A stretch of DNA of 64,000 bases. Origin: Stenopsyche tienmushanensis. Taxonomy: Eukaryota; Arthropoda; Insecta; Trichoptera; Stenopsychidae. The notes beneath the pieces were generated by a model, which ran no database searches, was not told the origin of the DNA, and saw nothing but the letters and a program-made list of their open reading frames with translations. Below are positions 33,891 through 46,302 of the stretch, in pieces (positions within the stretch are counted from its first letter, which is position 1; every line of letters starts with the position of its first letter). The DNA lies in contig WACJ01000528.1 of assembly GCA_008973525.1 (NCBI GenBank), positions 930,001-994,000 of the forward strand, read 5' to 3'. The position numbers were made by a program, and so were the translations under genes.

Positions 33891-34690
33891 GTACAAAATA
33901 TCTACGGAAATATTATAATAAGATCTATTTGGACGAATATTTAAGCAAAAAATATTGATGTTAGTTTAACACTATCGCTACCGCATTATAAATAGCTCAA
34001 CTTGCGCTGGTGATCGCATATTCGATCGAAATTACACTTTTACGTAATACAAAAATCATTATTAACTTCTTTATAAGTTAAATTAAAATATGTACGTAGT
34101 AAATACGTAGTGCCTATGAGATTACTGAGCCAAAAATGAAGTCTCAAGAACGACGTAATTTTTTTAGGGTTGGGATGGAATTTATAAAAAAATATTGTTC
34201 AATAGGGTATCATCGGAATATATAAGTTTAAAAGTCCCTCTCTTAAAATGTTTGTCATTACATGGCAAATGAAATACCTTTACAAAGACTCTAATTTTTC
34301 CAAAATTTTCATTGTTGATAATATATCTACGATGATATTTGAGCCCCCTGATCTAAGAATCTAATCTCACATGTTTGCTTTGAGGTAAATAACACAAATA
34401 ATCAGAATATTTATCAATTTTTGTAACAAAATGATATCAAGACATTATTTGCATCGTTTTACGTAATCATGATCTTTAACTTTCTAAAATCACATATAAA
34501 GATCAATCTATGAGGGCTTAGAAGTTTGAAAAAATAACGACTTTAATTCTTTTTTGCATAGATACAACATACATTTGCAGTCTCAATTGTCGCATCAATC
34601 TCGCTGTGGATCTGATTTCCATACTTTAAAGAAAGCTGTTCTGTTGAAATAACTTTAAATTACGAAAAAATAATACATCGCCAGTATTTT
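33891..34690. other. AT-rich non-coding stretch
   Basis: May include the 3' end of the hAT copy. Around 34165-34235, GGGTTGGGATGG followed by TATTGTTCAATAGGG resembles the subterminal words at 9430-9560. No gene recognised. Confidence 0.35.
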
Positions 34691-35110
34691 CTGGCCTTTT
34701 TAGTAGGAGCAAACATTATCGAATAGGCCGGTCGGTCGGTGTATAAAAGTGTAAAAGGCTTTCACGCTATGGTGAAAAGAGGCGGGAAGGGGTGGGCTCG
34801 ACGAACCTCCCGCACAATAGGCTTTTGTCCGTGTCCGGTGGGAGCGGGGCTGTGGGGGTGGTGCTAGGCCATTTACAACCCTCCTACCTATAGGGCCCAC
34901 ATTTCGCTGTGTGTGCACCCAATTCGCTTGTGTGAACGTAGATCGCAGGATATTTTTCATGTGTGCGTCAGCCGAGCCTATAAGAATCTCGACCTCTTTT
35001 TTTCTCCCTCGAATAAAAATTGTTTTTTACCCCGAACGAAAAAAATTGAAGTTATTATTTGGTCGTATTTTTACAAGACAAATTGGAGCTGTACGAATTT
35101 AAAAGCAGTT
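34690..35110. promoter_or_regulatory. GC-rich island with TATA-like box
   Basis: CGGTCGGTCGGT is followed directly by GTATAAAAG (about 34738-34748), and then by G-rich sequence with GGGGTGGG, GGAGCGGGG and GGGGGTGG words. A plus-strand promoter with start near 34770 is possible. Open frames lie on minus (34700-34960) and plus (34911-35102, 34913-35113), none with a known domain. The evidence is only motif proximity. Confidence 0.3.
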
Positions 35111-35623
35111 TAGCATTTCAATTCTGCACATGCTACTTGTGTGGAGGCTGAAACTATGATGTGTCCTACAGATATAAGACTACAATTATGAATTTTGGCT
35201 TCACAATGCATCAAACGTGAATTTCGTTATAGAAGATAGACATTCGATGCTTCTTGGGACTCGTGACCAAAAGCATACTGTAGGATATTTCTAAAAGCAG
35301 TACCCATTTTCATAATGGACTCAATTGATCATATGAATTGTGAGATACGTCTGCATCCAAATCTGATTGAACTACAATTTTTTTTTCTTTTATGTTCATA
35401 CCGCATTCAGATACATATGTATGTAATTAAGGTAGCGGTATTTAATTCAGCATCATTCATCCATTTTTTCTCATATGAATCGTCTATTAGAGAATGTCCA
35501 TTTACGTTATTATTGATTAAAGTGTCTGGCACATTTTTGCAGCAAAACTATAAAAATGTGACTTTTTAAATCAGTGCCAAGTTTGTGGCGACATGGCTTT
35601 AAATATGCATTCCAATGCATTGA

Positions 35624-35881
35624 GCCATCAATCACATTGACAGATTAGAATTATTTTTTAACGATTATTTCCAGCTTCAACTTGTTGATTATTTCAGAGA
35701 ATTTAGGGGCTGCCTCCCTTCAATAGCCACTCGCAAAATATATCATCGCATTCGTCAACATTGCTCTGATGAAAAATTTAAGACACGGCGCGACAGAGTG
35801 GTACTCTCTCATGCAACGAAACAATACGCCAAACATTACTTTATAAACACAACAGACTGGACAAGAACTGTTTGTTCATAG
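35624..35881 (+). other. Protein-like ORF fragment without start codon
   Basis: After a stop at 35621-35623 the plus frame is open for 85 codons to a TAG at 35879-35881. It encodes AINHIDRLELFFNDYFQLQL, VDYFREFRGCLPSIATRKIY, HRIRQHCSDEKFKTRRDR and VVLSHATKQYAKHYFINTTD. It is rich in R, D, H, C and W, unlike chance ORFs in AT-rich DNA. A possible acceptor (ATTATTTCCAG, ending 35674) lies inside. In the neighbouring frame just upstream (about 35569-35648) there is SVPSLWRHGFKYAFQCIEPS, so a frameshift may separate two parts of one former protein. No family is recognised. It is best read as an exon or a pseudogene fragment. Confidence 0.35.
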
Positions 35882-35889
35882 TTCTCCAT

Positions 35890-37140
35890 ACAATAAAAAT
35901 AATGAAAATCTACTACGTTCAGTGTGAAATGCTATATGCAACCATTTAATATAACTTTGCAGATATATATTATTTTTAATTTTGAAAGTTGAACGAGGAG
36001 TTTTCAACATTTGGGAATTTTTTTACACCCTGCAAATACGTGGCATCTGGTAAATGTGTGAAATTGTTGAATATTTTACAGTTAATTAAAATTTAAATGT
36101 AAATAAAATAATGATTTCTAAGCCAATATTTTAGTTATATGAAGTATTGGCTTAGGTGATTAATTCCTGGATTAAACGAAGCTTATTCTGATTTCTGAAG
36201 ATGTAATTACTGTAAAAGTAAGTCAGATCAATGAGTAGCTGATTATTATATATTTTTTATTATATAATGTATAACTTGGGCTTAAAAACTCTTTTTATCC
36301 GGATGCTTGTTCCATTCATTGAGTCATAGGATCGTTTATCTTCGAGGTATATGTAAAAATTTGCACGAAATGAATGCGTTATTCGTCGTTATTATATTTC
36401 TATGCAATATATAATTGCTTCGGAATTGATTTTAATTTTAATTTTTATAAATATAGCTCTAAGAAGCACCAAAATTGTATCTTCCATTGAAATAGTCTAC
36501 ATCCAATATATACAAAAATATTTTTTTATATGATAACATTAAAGAAGAATGTTCCAAATTAATCATCATAATAATTCTGCATAAATTATTTAAACCAATG
36601 GTGTCATTAATACATATTAAAAACATTCGGAATTACTCCATGTCATGTCTGTTATCGAACGTTAGCGATCTCCACAGAAGATTTTCCCAGGGATGGAATA
36701 TTTTTATTTGGGGATTCAATATTACTTGAATAGGGCATTTTTTTTATATATAAAAGGGATAAATTATTGATTTAAAAATTTGTAATCGTCAATTATAAAT
36801 GATCAGACTAAACATGCTTCAAGGCGATCAATCAAAAAGATTAGTATTTCTAGTTTTCCTAATTTGTTGATACGATGGTTCTATCACATAACAATGATAT
36901 ACAGTATGAATATTTTACAATCTACAGTACTACAAAATGTCATGCAGAATAAAAAAACTGCATGTACAATATCCGTTATCAGTAGGCGATTTCTATAAGA
37001 GACTTTTCTAGAGAATAAAAAGATTATGCGGTAATTTACTATTTGCCTTTCATATGTTAGGCTAACATTACTTAAATATGATTTTTTAAGTGGGATAGGA
37101 TCTATGAGTAAAAGTTATAGTTTTAATTTACACTCATACT
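35890..37140. other. AT-rich non-coding stretch
   Basis: Contains one strong hairpin (36118-36155, listed separately). No gene recognised. Confidence 0.45.
36118..36155. ncRNA. Short stem-loop
   Basis: CTAAGCCAATATT (36118-36130) pairs with AGTATTGGCTTAG (36143-36155) with a single mismatch (T opposite G) around a 12-base loop. The stem is too short for a typical miRNA precursor, and transcription is not shown. It may be a palindromic repeat remnant. Confidence 0.25.
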
Positions 37141-37150
37141 AGAACATTTT

Positions 37151-37846
37151 TTGGACGAGGAATGGATTAATCGAGGCGGACATATAATATTTAGTCTACT
37201 TAATGGCCCTAACTTTTCTCTCCAGGGATTTTGTACAAATATTTTTAAACTAAAAAATAGGGTCGATGCATTTAAAAAGAAGCCATTTATTTGGGATTGT
37301 CGCTTACAAGAGGAGGATTTAGGAATTATTCCACTTTTACGAGAATTTTTAATTGCTGCTGATGTCGACGGGAAAGGTGTTTTAAATGTGAACACCTACA
37401 CTTGAAAGCATTGCTACTTAAATTGAATCACTATTATCCCGAAAATGAGAATACACACAAAGGAAATCATTGGATTATCAATCCCTTCATGGAGGACATC
37501 ATTTCATGTATTCTTTTGAGTAGAGAAAAATAACAATTAATAGAGTTGTCTTCGGACACTACTCTGACAACGAGACAAAAAACATTAACATTGCCTCAAT
37601 TTTAAACAGTAGTGGAAGATGAATATCCATCTTTAAGCTGTAAAGCTGTAGATTTATTAATATTATTTTTAATAGTTTAATTATGCGAAAAAGCATGTTT
37701 GTTCATGTTCTCAATAAAATTGAAATAATTGCACTGTAGCCAAAAATATTTCATAAATAACCGTTTTTATTTCAGTATTAGTGGTCCGCAAAAATATTTC
37801 CTTTTTTTTTACCGATCCGCAGGTATAAAAAGGTTAGGTAACACTG
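37151..37846 (+). mobile_element. ZBED-type hAT element remnant, 3' half
   Basis: The coding remains run from 37151. NFSLQGFCTNIFKLKNRVDA, FKKKPFIWDCRLQEEDLGII and PLLREFL match the central-to-late part of ZBED-type hAT transposases (family pattern LNxxLQGK...FxxKLxLW...FPxLxEF). After a frameshift, WIINPFMED, LIELSSDTTL and VVEDEYPSLSCKAVDLLI follow, again in family order, with further frame changes. The dimerisation end is lost. Near 37785-37846 GTGGTCCGC, GATCCGC and AAAAAGGTTAGGTAACACTG give a hAT-like 3' terminus, whose reverse complement starts CAGTGTTACCTAACC. The 5' end was not found. Confidence 0.8.
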
Positions 37847-37849
37847 ATC

Positions 37850-38730
37850 TAAACCACCATGCAATGAAACTAATTGAATTTACCAAAAGATTGTTGGTTT
37901 TGTTAATAAAAAATATAAGTTGGTAAACACATAATCGATAATTTTTAAATTTAATTTAAACTATTTTTAAATGATAAATTAAACGTCGGGATACATAATT
38001 CTAAATTAGCAGCGAATTAAACGTTTCTGTTGCTGACGTTTCGCGAGTTGTTCACGTCTAGGTGAACTGACTATAGCGTTCCTACTGTGTCTTTGTAAAT
38101 ACAACAGCAGATGGTGTGCGGCTCCAGAAAATTGTTTTATTTATATTTACAAAAGGAATTAAAAGCATTTTAATGTTCCGACAGAAAAATATACACAGTC
38201 AAAAACTTTCAACTCCACGTGTAATTGTGACGGTTGAAATTTTTGTATTATTTGAGTGGTCGAAGATGACTGGGTTGAAAATTTTGACATTTATCGAAAC
38301 GCGTAAAATACGAAATAAAACGCTAGCAAACGTAATATAGGACGAAATCTTAACTTTTATGTGCAAAAAATATAAATACAAATATCGGATTGGAATTTAC
38401 GTCAGCTTGTGACGAGGGTTAATATGGAGATATCAACGAGCGGACATCACAAAATATTTGAACTTGGGATGTGTATGTATGATATTGTATTACTGCTACT
38501 CAAACAGTCGAGATTGATAGCTCACTTTCATTTAAAAAATAATTTTAATACATAAAAATTGATTTAAAAAATTAAGGGTCGTTTTATAATATTTGCAGAA
38601 TTTGTTTTTTTTTTAATGCAAATTTATCTAATGCGAGATACTAAATTGATAATTCTTTATGCAAATGTAGAAATGTTGTCCCAAGGCAATTTATTACACC
38701 CGATTCGCATGGAAATATTTTTTACCTCGT
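37850..38730. other. AT-rich non-coding stretch
   Basis: Frames at 38116-38340 (plus) and 38199-38381 (minus) overlap and lack support. Nothing else recognised. Confidence 0.4.
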
Positions 38731-39085
38731 AGTATGTAAGGGCTTTTACGTAATATGTAAAGGCTTTTTAATTAATGTGGGTCTGTATGCGAAGAGAAAA
38801 AAGCGCCACCACCCCTAACCACTTTACAAAGGCAACAAAAGGTGTTACCCAATTTCCCATAATTTTTGAATGTGGAAATGTGCAAATACTGCGTAGTTTG
38901 CAAATTTCCATATCAAAGCGGGGAAAAGCGTTTCGGTTGTCGTCCAGAAATAACTCTGATAATATCTTTTGAATTTCCCTTGGGTAGGTGAAAAAAGGCC
39001 GTGTTTGTATAGGGAGCACCCGCACTTTGTGAGGTTCAGCACCCCCCCTTTCGGAAGCTCGGAATACGCCCCCCGGTTAATATAA
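38731..39085. other. GC-richer island preceded by a short tandem duplication
   Basis: ATGTAAGGGCTTTTACGTA and ATGTAAAGGCTTTTTAA stand in tandem at about 38734-38773. The block that follows is GC-richer, with C-runs (CACCACCCCT and CACCCCCCCTT). Minus frames 38768-39025 and 38845-39042 and plus frame 38775-38972 overlap; none has a known domain. Confidence 0.3.
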
Positions 39086-39841
39086 TGAAGACAATTCTTT
39101 ATCCTTAAAAACCAAATACCAAATATCCATCTAAATGCAAATTTTCAATTTATTTTTCGTAGGCGCTAAGCCAAGTACCATCGAAAAACAGTGGTACGTA
39201 AAAATTCGGGTCGGTATTTTAAGCTCCGCATTGTGCCAAGTAACGGAAGATAGGTAGCTTCCTAAATTGTTTTACATTTTTGCATTAAAGCCTTACTTCA
39301 GCAGTCCATAAATTTATTTGACTACCTTATTAGATAATATTTTTGACTTAAAAAAATGCTTAAAATTTAGCAAAATATTTCTTATTCTTGTTCTGGTTGT
39401 TTTTCCGATATTAGCTTGTGCATGATGAAATTAGACTAAGTAATCTTTTGTAATTTAACACTATAGCTTTTAGCCACAAACATTTCATCTTATTCTAGTA
39501 ATTTATAGTGAATGATTATTTATATATCCTAACAAGAATATAAAATACCTTTTTAGATTTATAATATAACGTTAAAGTATTAGGAAAGATTGTATATTTT
39601 TTAAACAGTCACTGTTTTTTTTCATCTTACTTCTTATCATAAACTATTTAAGAAAGTCAAGTTAAATTATAAAATCTTCTTTCAAATCTAGCTAAAATCT
39701 TATGATGAAATGCTTAATTTTCAGCCAAAATAAAGCAAATTTCTTTGTTGGCTGTAAATAATTCATGAATCATGAATAAAATCCCTGTGAACTCATTTTT
39801 CTTTTGTTGTTTTTAATTTTAAACGATTTTATCCTATAGCC

Positions 39842-41144
39842 CATAGATTCCCAACCTATGGGTCGCTACTCCTAAGGGAGTCGCGATGGGTTTTCTGTGG
39901 ATTCATCAACTTATAAAAAAATAAAAAATTCCACTATAATGCAATTTTTTTAATTAGGAAAAAAAAATCTAAATATTAAAACGACTAACAATGAAATAGA
40001 GAAGCCATAATGCAATGTTGTTCTCAGTTATGAGTCTATGAAACCTTCAAAACTCAAACATCACTCAGAGGCGGAGCATTCAGAACACACTAAAAGGATT
40101 TAGAGTTCTTTCATCGGTATGAAACTATTTGTAAACAACAAAGGCTTGATCGAACAGGATGTTTTTAACCAGCGAGCACAGCATCAGTGCAAGCATCATA
40201 TGAATACGCATTAGAAAATGCTAAGCGAAAGAAAACCTAGATATAAAAAAGTAGATTTTGAATGAAATCAAGGTTTCACCATTGTTTTCTTTTCAAATTG
40301 ATGAATCAACAGACGTCTTTGGGGTTTGTAAGGATGGTGACAAACATCTATGTTTGGGCTGAAATTGCACTTTCTGAAAAAAGTAAAAAAAGTAGCCTCA
40401 CTATCAAGAGGAATTAATTGCATTATTCATTGGTATGCCCTTGTTGATAAGATTTTTCTAACTCATCTGCAAGAGGTACTTAATTCGTTGATGAAAATCG
40501 TAAATTACATTAAATATGGAGCTCTTAACATCTATTTTTCAAAGAACTGTACAAATACATGTATTCTGATCACGATTTTGCATAAAAAAAAGTTGTTCCT
40601 GAGAATGCAAGAGAAACGTGACCTTTTGGTAAACTGTATCAATAAAGCTTGGCTGAAAAGAGTAGCATATCTAGCAGCAAAATAGGCTTAATCTGGAACT
40701 TGAAAATGAACTTCAGCATTGCTTCCCAGAGCTGAAAGAAAAAGAAACTACATTGACATGAAATCCTTTATCTGATACCCTTGAATTAACGACCGATCCT
40801 GATGAATTACAAGATGAATTCTTGCATTTCATTCATACCCAAATATAACGATGCTTACTTACCTTTCGAATTTTAGTTTTATTTGTGTGTATATATTTCT
40901 GCGAGAGTGGGACTCAACTTTTCAACTCTTCTACATTTGAAAGAAAGAAAGAAATTAAATGTTAAGAATTACATGAGGTTGGCGTTGACAAAAACTCACC
41001 CGCAAATTTTGTGGTTAATAGCAGGCAATTTAAACCATCGCATTAAATTAATGATTAAACGTAATTAATGTTTTTTTTTGAGAGTCGCGGGTCACACGAC
41101 TTTAATAAAAAGGGGTCGCCACCCGAAAAGGTTGGGAACCTATG
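39842..41144 (+). mobile_element. ZBED-type hAT transposon with both ends and 8 bp target duplication
   Basis: The left end CATAGATTCCCAACCTATGG at 39842 and the reverse complement of the right end, CATAGGTTCCCAACCTTTTC, form imperfect terminal inverted repeats. Both are followed by GGGTCGC-type words. The flanks CTATAGCC (39834-39841) and CCATAGCC (41145-41152) are 8 bp direct repeats with one mismatch, the size made by hAT transposases. The copy is 1303 bp long, shorter than an intact element, and carries a decayed transposase on the plus strand. Confidence 0.9.
40280..41068 (+). pseudogene. hAT transposase pseudogene (ZBED type)
   Basis: Near 40290-40315 the sequence SFQIDESTDV marks the first catalytic aspartate region. 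The frame 40350-40685 contains INCIIHWYALVDKIFLTHLQ, EVLNSLMKIVNYIKYGALN and YFSKNCTN, equal to the 'CIIHRExL...LQEVL...KIVNYIKxRPLN' block of the family. At 40883-41068, SARVGLNFSTLLHLKERKKL, NVKNYMRLALTKTHPQI is the C-terminal dimerisation segment. Several frameshifts separate these parts, and the N-terminal BED zinc finger is not visible. It is non-functional. Confidence 0.85.
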
Positions 41145-41159
41145 CCATAGCCTATTGAA

Positions 41160-43430
41160 TTTTATTACAAGTATGTACGAATGATAAAACTGTGACAATT
41201 TGATGCAAATTTAATTCAATTAATGATGTAAGACACTATCCGAATATGAAGTTTGTATCGTTTTATTTTTTTGGATCTAGTTTTGAAATTGGTTACGTGT
41301 TAATATTTTGTCATAAATATCATTTGGATACGTAGAATTAATGTAAAGAAGTGGCAATAGATTGCCTGAGATGATTTTTATCGGCTTCGCGCTTGAATAT
41401 TTTATCCCCAGCAATAGAACCTAATGAATCTCCTGCGAATTTCCCTTGTTTAGGTTAATATTTGATATTGTATATATATATAAAATATATTGATATAGTA
41501 TTTGTAAATTTTATCCGAATTGTACATTAATTGATGTTTTTTCGTTTGTTTCAGAAGTATTAAAAGTGTAAGCAGCCCATGAGGTAAATAATTATTTTTC
41601 GTATTTTTTAACTTTTGTAGAGTTTTCGTCAAAATGTTAATACGGTTAAAAGATTTCTTTCATCCGCATAGTTCGCATACAATTTCATCCGTGCCTTGTG
41701 TACTTAATGGCTTTAAAATATGACGGTAGAAGAACAAAGAGCATAAAAAAATTCCATATCACTTTTGTTAAGTCTGAATTGTAGTAACGTGGGCCATAAC
41801 AAAAATTATTAAAAACGGAAGAGCTCCGTAGCGCTTGCGTTACGAACTTTTTATTTATTTCGTTCCATTTCCGAACAGCCGCAGGAGCCTAAACAAAGGA
41901 TTCTTATTTACATTCGCGAAAAAAAATATATACTGAAAAAGAAGAAAGAAAAGTCGGCAGTAAATAAAGGCGTTTTTTATTTCGTATGTGGTGGTTTTCT
42001 ACTGTTGTCATATTTTTTTTTCAATGCTGTATAAATGTATGATATCAAAAGGCAATATCAAAATCATTTTTGCGATATCATAAATTTGACCTGTATTTAT
42101 TTTTTAAAAAAAGATGATTTAGAATATCTAAGGAATACTTTTCTGATTCCCCGAACTAAAACAATCGGGAGTCAGCAAGCCGAATAACGTTTTTTACGTA
42201 AAAGCTTTATTTTTGCGCTCGGCGAAAACGTTTTATGATGCTCGCACGTTTTTAATCTCCAGTTTTTATTTTTTATTTGTGTACACAAAACGTTCAATTT
42301 GATATTCTTGGAATATTTTTTCGAAATTGCATCCATCGTAAAACTATAATTATCATACAAAAAATCGTAAAATATCCCTAAAAAAGAGGCAAAGATTTTG
42401 TTAATTATTTTGATTAAAATTATTGCCTAAATTATTTTGATGAAAGTATAATGGACATTGCCCGGGGCCACTTGTAACTGATTGTAACAAAGTAAAAAAA
42501 AATATCTTCATTTGCATAGAAATATCATATAAAAATGATCTTATCCTAGTTTAATCACATATGGGAAATCATTGCATAAAAATCATTTATGATATGGCTT
42601 GATATTTTCCCAAGCTAGAACACCAAAAATATATTACGTATTGATCAAAATGATTTGAAATATCAATAGTTTTCAGCAAATTAAACATTCAAATAATATA
42701 AGATCCACCAGAAAAACTTTTGCTTATACATTAATATTTGTCGCATATATTATATGTCTTTAGCATTTAAACGTCGTTTAGCATTTAATGCAATTAATAT
42801 CATAACTTAGGCAGGTCCTTGCTATATAATAGCCAATTATATCTAAATTATCCGAATACATTCAAATAAACATTATTTTATTTGTCCATGAATTAAATAA
42901 ATTGATATTTAAAAAATGCTTTTCTACAATATTTTTTGCTAAATTATGCGATGATATCAATGTATTTAAAAAATTTGAAATGATAGTCATGATTCATAAA
43001 TATTTTGTCCAAGTTCAAACGTTTAAGCTCTCAGAACAATAGGAAGTTGAAACTTGGCAGCCAAATATAAATCAATTTCGTTATTACGCTTGAATTCCAT
43101 TGCAAATATCTGTTGATTTATTTCATTTAAATAACATGTTAATAATGTAATGCACAATAAAAAAGCGCAAATTATTGGCATTGAAAAAGCTTCCTATTAA
43201 ACTTGTCGGTCTATATTTTTATAACAACGATACCATAAAATTCGATTGATAATTATTGCAATATACGTTTGTAATTGATTTTTAAGTGAGTTAATATACA
43301 TCAATTAAATAAAGCATAGTTGGGAGTTTAAAAAAAATGAGAAGGGGTCATTGATTTAGTTAGAATGGTTAAGTATATCTAGAGTGTTTCTTATAGATTA
43401 AAACCAAACGCAGAAGCGAAAGAGTAAATG
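41160..43430. other. AT-rich non-coding stretch
   Basis: No gene or repeat recognised apart from a (TA)n run near 41471-41486. An acceptor-like TTTTTTCGTTTGTTTCAG (ending about 41552) and a donor-like GAG|GTAAATA (about 41582) bound only 29 bases, all frames short. Confidence 0.4.
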
Positions 43431-43439
43431 AGAATTTTC

Positions 43440-44000
43440 CACTTTCCTCATTTCGCCCGGGTAATTGATTGGAAATGGTCGTTTTTTTTTACTTCGCTGG
43501 TTTTAAAAGGGGTCGATTAAAAAGTGTATATTGTCACGAATTTTTATCCGTACGGAATTTCGGCATTAATATTTGTTTGATTACATTTCGGGTGGGGAAA
43601 AAGCTGGACGCAGGACGTTTTGCTTTGGGTCCGGATAGTCCTTGGCGATATGAATAAATTTCAATTAATTCATTATATTTTTATTTATCTTATCTGGCCG
43701 GTCCCCGAATGTGGTCCGTGCCTTAATCGAGCCCTCCCATTTTCGCACTGCGCCCGCTGTGTACGGAATAATAAATGACCGCGTTTAGAGCGGGTAGGCT
43801 CTGTGTACTTAAAAAGGTTCTGTGTAGACTCCCCACGCAGGGCCTCCTTCGTTACAGCCCAGTGCTTGTTTTTTTTTTTTTTTTGCCCCATATAAGTACA
43901 AGGGTGCGGGAAAATCCGCCCTCGCGCCATTTTGCCTCCCACGGTTTTCCCTTTCCTATAAGCCGCTACAAAAAGTTCTCGCATAACATACACACTTTTT
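43440..44000. other. GC-richer island with poly(T) tract
   Basis: CpG-containing sequence with a run of about 16 T at 43869-43884. Minus frame 43685-43993 and plus frame 43775-44059 overlap; neither has a known domain. The poly(T) could be the A-tail of a minus-strand retroposed sequence, but no direct flanking repeat was found. Confidence 0.3.
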
Positions 44001-46200
44001 TTACGAATTCATATTCAAATTTTTTGGACATCAAAAGAAGAGTTATGAGTTTTCTTTAGAATTTATTTCAAAAGGCCTTACCTTGCACTAATGTCCTATG
44101 CTATAAACATTGGCTTGTATAGAGAGACTTATGTGAAATACCAATTTCTGACCTTAGATCATATTAATTTTAACTATTACAGCTTAGATATATTAAATAT
44201 AATATTATTAAGCAATACAATGATTCCATTTTTCACAGAAATATTGAAAGATTAAATAACGAGTCATCATAAAAGCGATGGGTGAAATTTTTAATTTTAA
44301 AATAATGTTTCATTCCCTTTCTTCATTTTTCACGAAGCTTTCGGGGGTCCACCCTATCCCTACCCCCGAGCATAACGAATATTATTTTTAATCACGCAAG
44401 AGAAATCAGCCCTGTACCCTTGCTTTCATCTCACCCATCCTACCGCCATTTTTCTCTCTTGTTTCCAGAAACCATTTTCCTTTATAATGTGCTCCGAAAT
44501 TAAACCCTCTCAGTTTTTTGTTTCATATTAATAATGCTTTATTTAATTTCGACAAGCTTCCGCGGAATACGAAAATATTTAGATTTTTCATACGCACTTT
44601 TTCATACGCTATTCCAAAAATAATATATTATGTATTTTAATTTAAACGTATGTGATTTTAATGCAGATTCATTTAAATCAATGTTTAATTCAGAGCAGAT
44701 TGCATAATAAAAATTGCATCGTAAAATTGATAATATTTATGTTCTTTGTGGGTATCAAAGTATCTATATAATTTTCAATTAATTTATATCTCTAATAAAA
44801 ATGGGTTTTATCTATCATCTATTATACAATGGAAGACTATTTTTATTCACTTCTTCTTATTAAAGTGTCATACTCATTATCGGGCGTATATCATCTTTAT
44901 AGGATATTTTTCCAGTGATGTAAAATTTTCAGAGATTTTATCGTTTACTAAGAAAAACATTATTTTAGTGACTTTTTTTACAAGTAAAAGACGATCTAAG
45001 AATGAGGAGCAAAATATCTTTAATTTTAAAATTACATTTTAATTATCATTGCAAATTCATCGTTAATATGCGATCGTTTCAATATTAACTTATTCAGCTC
45101 TAAAAACTCTAAAGAACTAGAATAAATTTAAATTGAGAAGATCGAAAATATACCTGTAAACCCAAATTTGTTAGTGTGGGGATATTTTTCCACAGTATGG
45201 ATTTGTGGTAATTTCCCATTACCATTAACAAACGATTGAGTTTTGATAGTATAATATGGATTGAAATTATTGTATTAGATACGACAGGATCTTTTAATAA
45301 ATATTGGATTGTTTTAAAATTTTATACTTTATTTTTGTTGCAAATGACTCACTTAAGGATGATCTTGGCAAATTCATTAAACGAATAAAACAATTAATCG
45401 GAAATATTAATACTTTTGATTTTTCAAATTTGTTGGTAGAGTGATATTTTCATATAATCTAAATATGAACCCAAGCCTTTAAAATCAATGTTCTAGAACG
45501 AATATGTATGAAATTACGTACCTGAATTTCGTATAAAAATATCTATAGATTTCATTAGTTTGCTAAATAATCATCCATCTTTCTAAGCTAACTGAATTAC
45601 AGATACATTTTTATAGCTCAATTAGTATTGGTTTACCCTAAAGATATATTTGTTCCGTCTAATTTATTTATTTTTATGTATCGAAAGATCAATTCAATCT
45701 ACAATTTCTCTAATAAATAGTTTATAAATATGTTCTTAAGAGCTTTTGTATTTTTTTCTCCCGCAATATTGATTAAATGCTCGAGGAAAATAAAAACAAG
45801 ACAAAATCACCTTTGGCTAGCCGTTTGCGTTTATTGCTTTTATATAACTACCCCTTTCACATACAGCCAATAAAACAATTAAAAATCAGTCAATAAAGTA
45901 GCATTGCATTCTCTCGTATAAAATTATGACTTATTCTTGTGGAATTAACATAAAGATATTATAAGGACGTTTAAGCAATCCAAATTATTCTTGATGATCC
46001 AAAGCTCTCAATTTTTTTTCAATACATGCAAGTATATCGAAAATGATTAAGGTTGATGTAAAAAATAGATCCAAAAATAATAAATTGAGATATAGTTATG
46101 TTTCTACCATCTAAACAATCCATGAATTCCAAATTTATACATTCTATGCGTAGTATTTTAAAAATAATTTCAGGCAATATAATGCGTTTTCCCTTAACAT
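44001..46200. other. AT-rich non-coding stretch
   Basis: Only a small GC-richer patch around 44335-44480 stands out. A minus-strand donor-like CAAG|GTAAGG (about 44082) has no matching open exon. The plus frame 44746-45042 (98 codons) is F/I/K/N-rich and unsupported. Confidence 0.4.
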
Positions 46201-46288
46201 AAAGGGCAACATGATATATAGGTTGGGTCTCGACATATCTTTTTTTTTTTCGGAAAAGTAAAACCGGTGTTGTAATGCCTCCAGAGAC

Positions 46289-46302
46289 AAAGCCCGGGCT
46301 TT
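46289..46302. repeat. Perfect 14 bp GC-core palindrome
   Basis: AAAGCCCGGGCTTT is identical on both strands in otherwise AT-rich sequence. It could be a protein-binding site or a small hairpin. Confidence 0.6.

Noticed and set aside
40855..40870. Minus-strand donor-like CGAAAG|GTAAGTAAG
   Set aside because: Falls inside the decayed hAT element, antisense to its transposase, so taken as chance.
43869..43884. Poly(T) tract as the tail of a retroposed copy
   Set aside because: No flanking direct repeat and no recognisable element sequence next to it.
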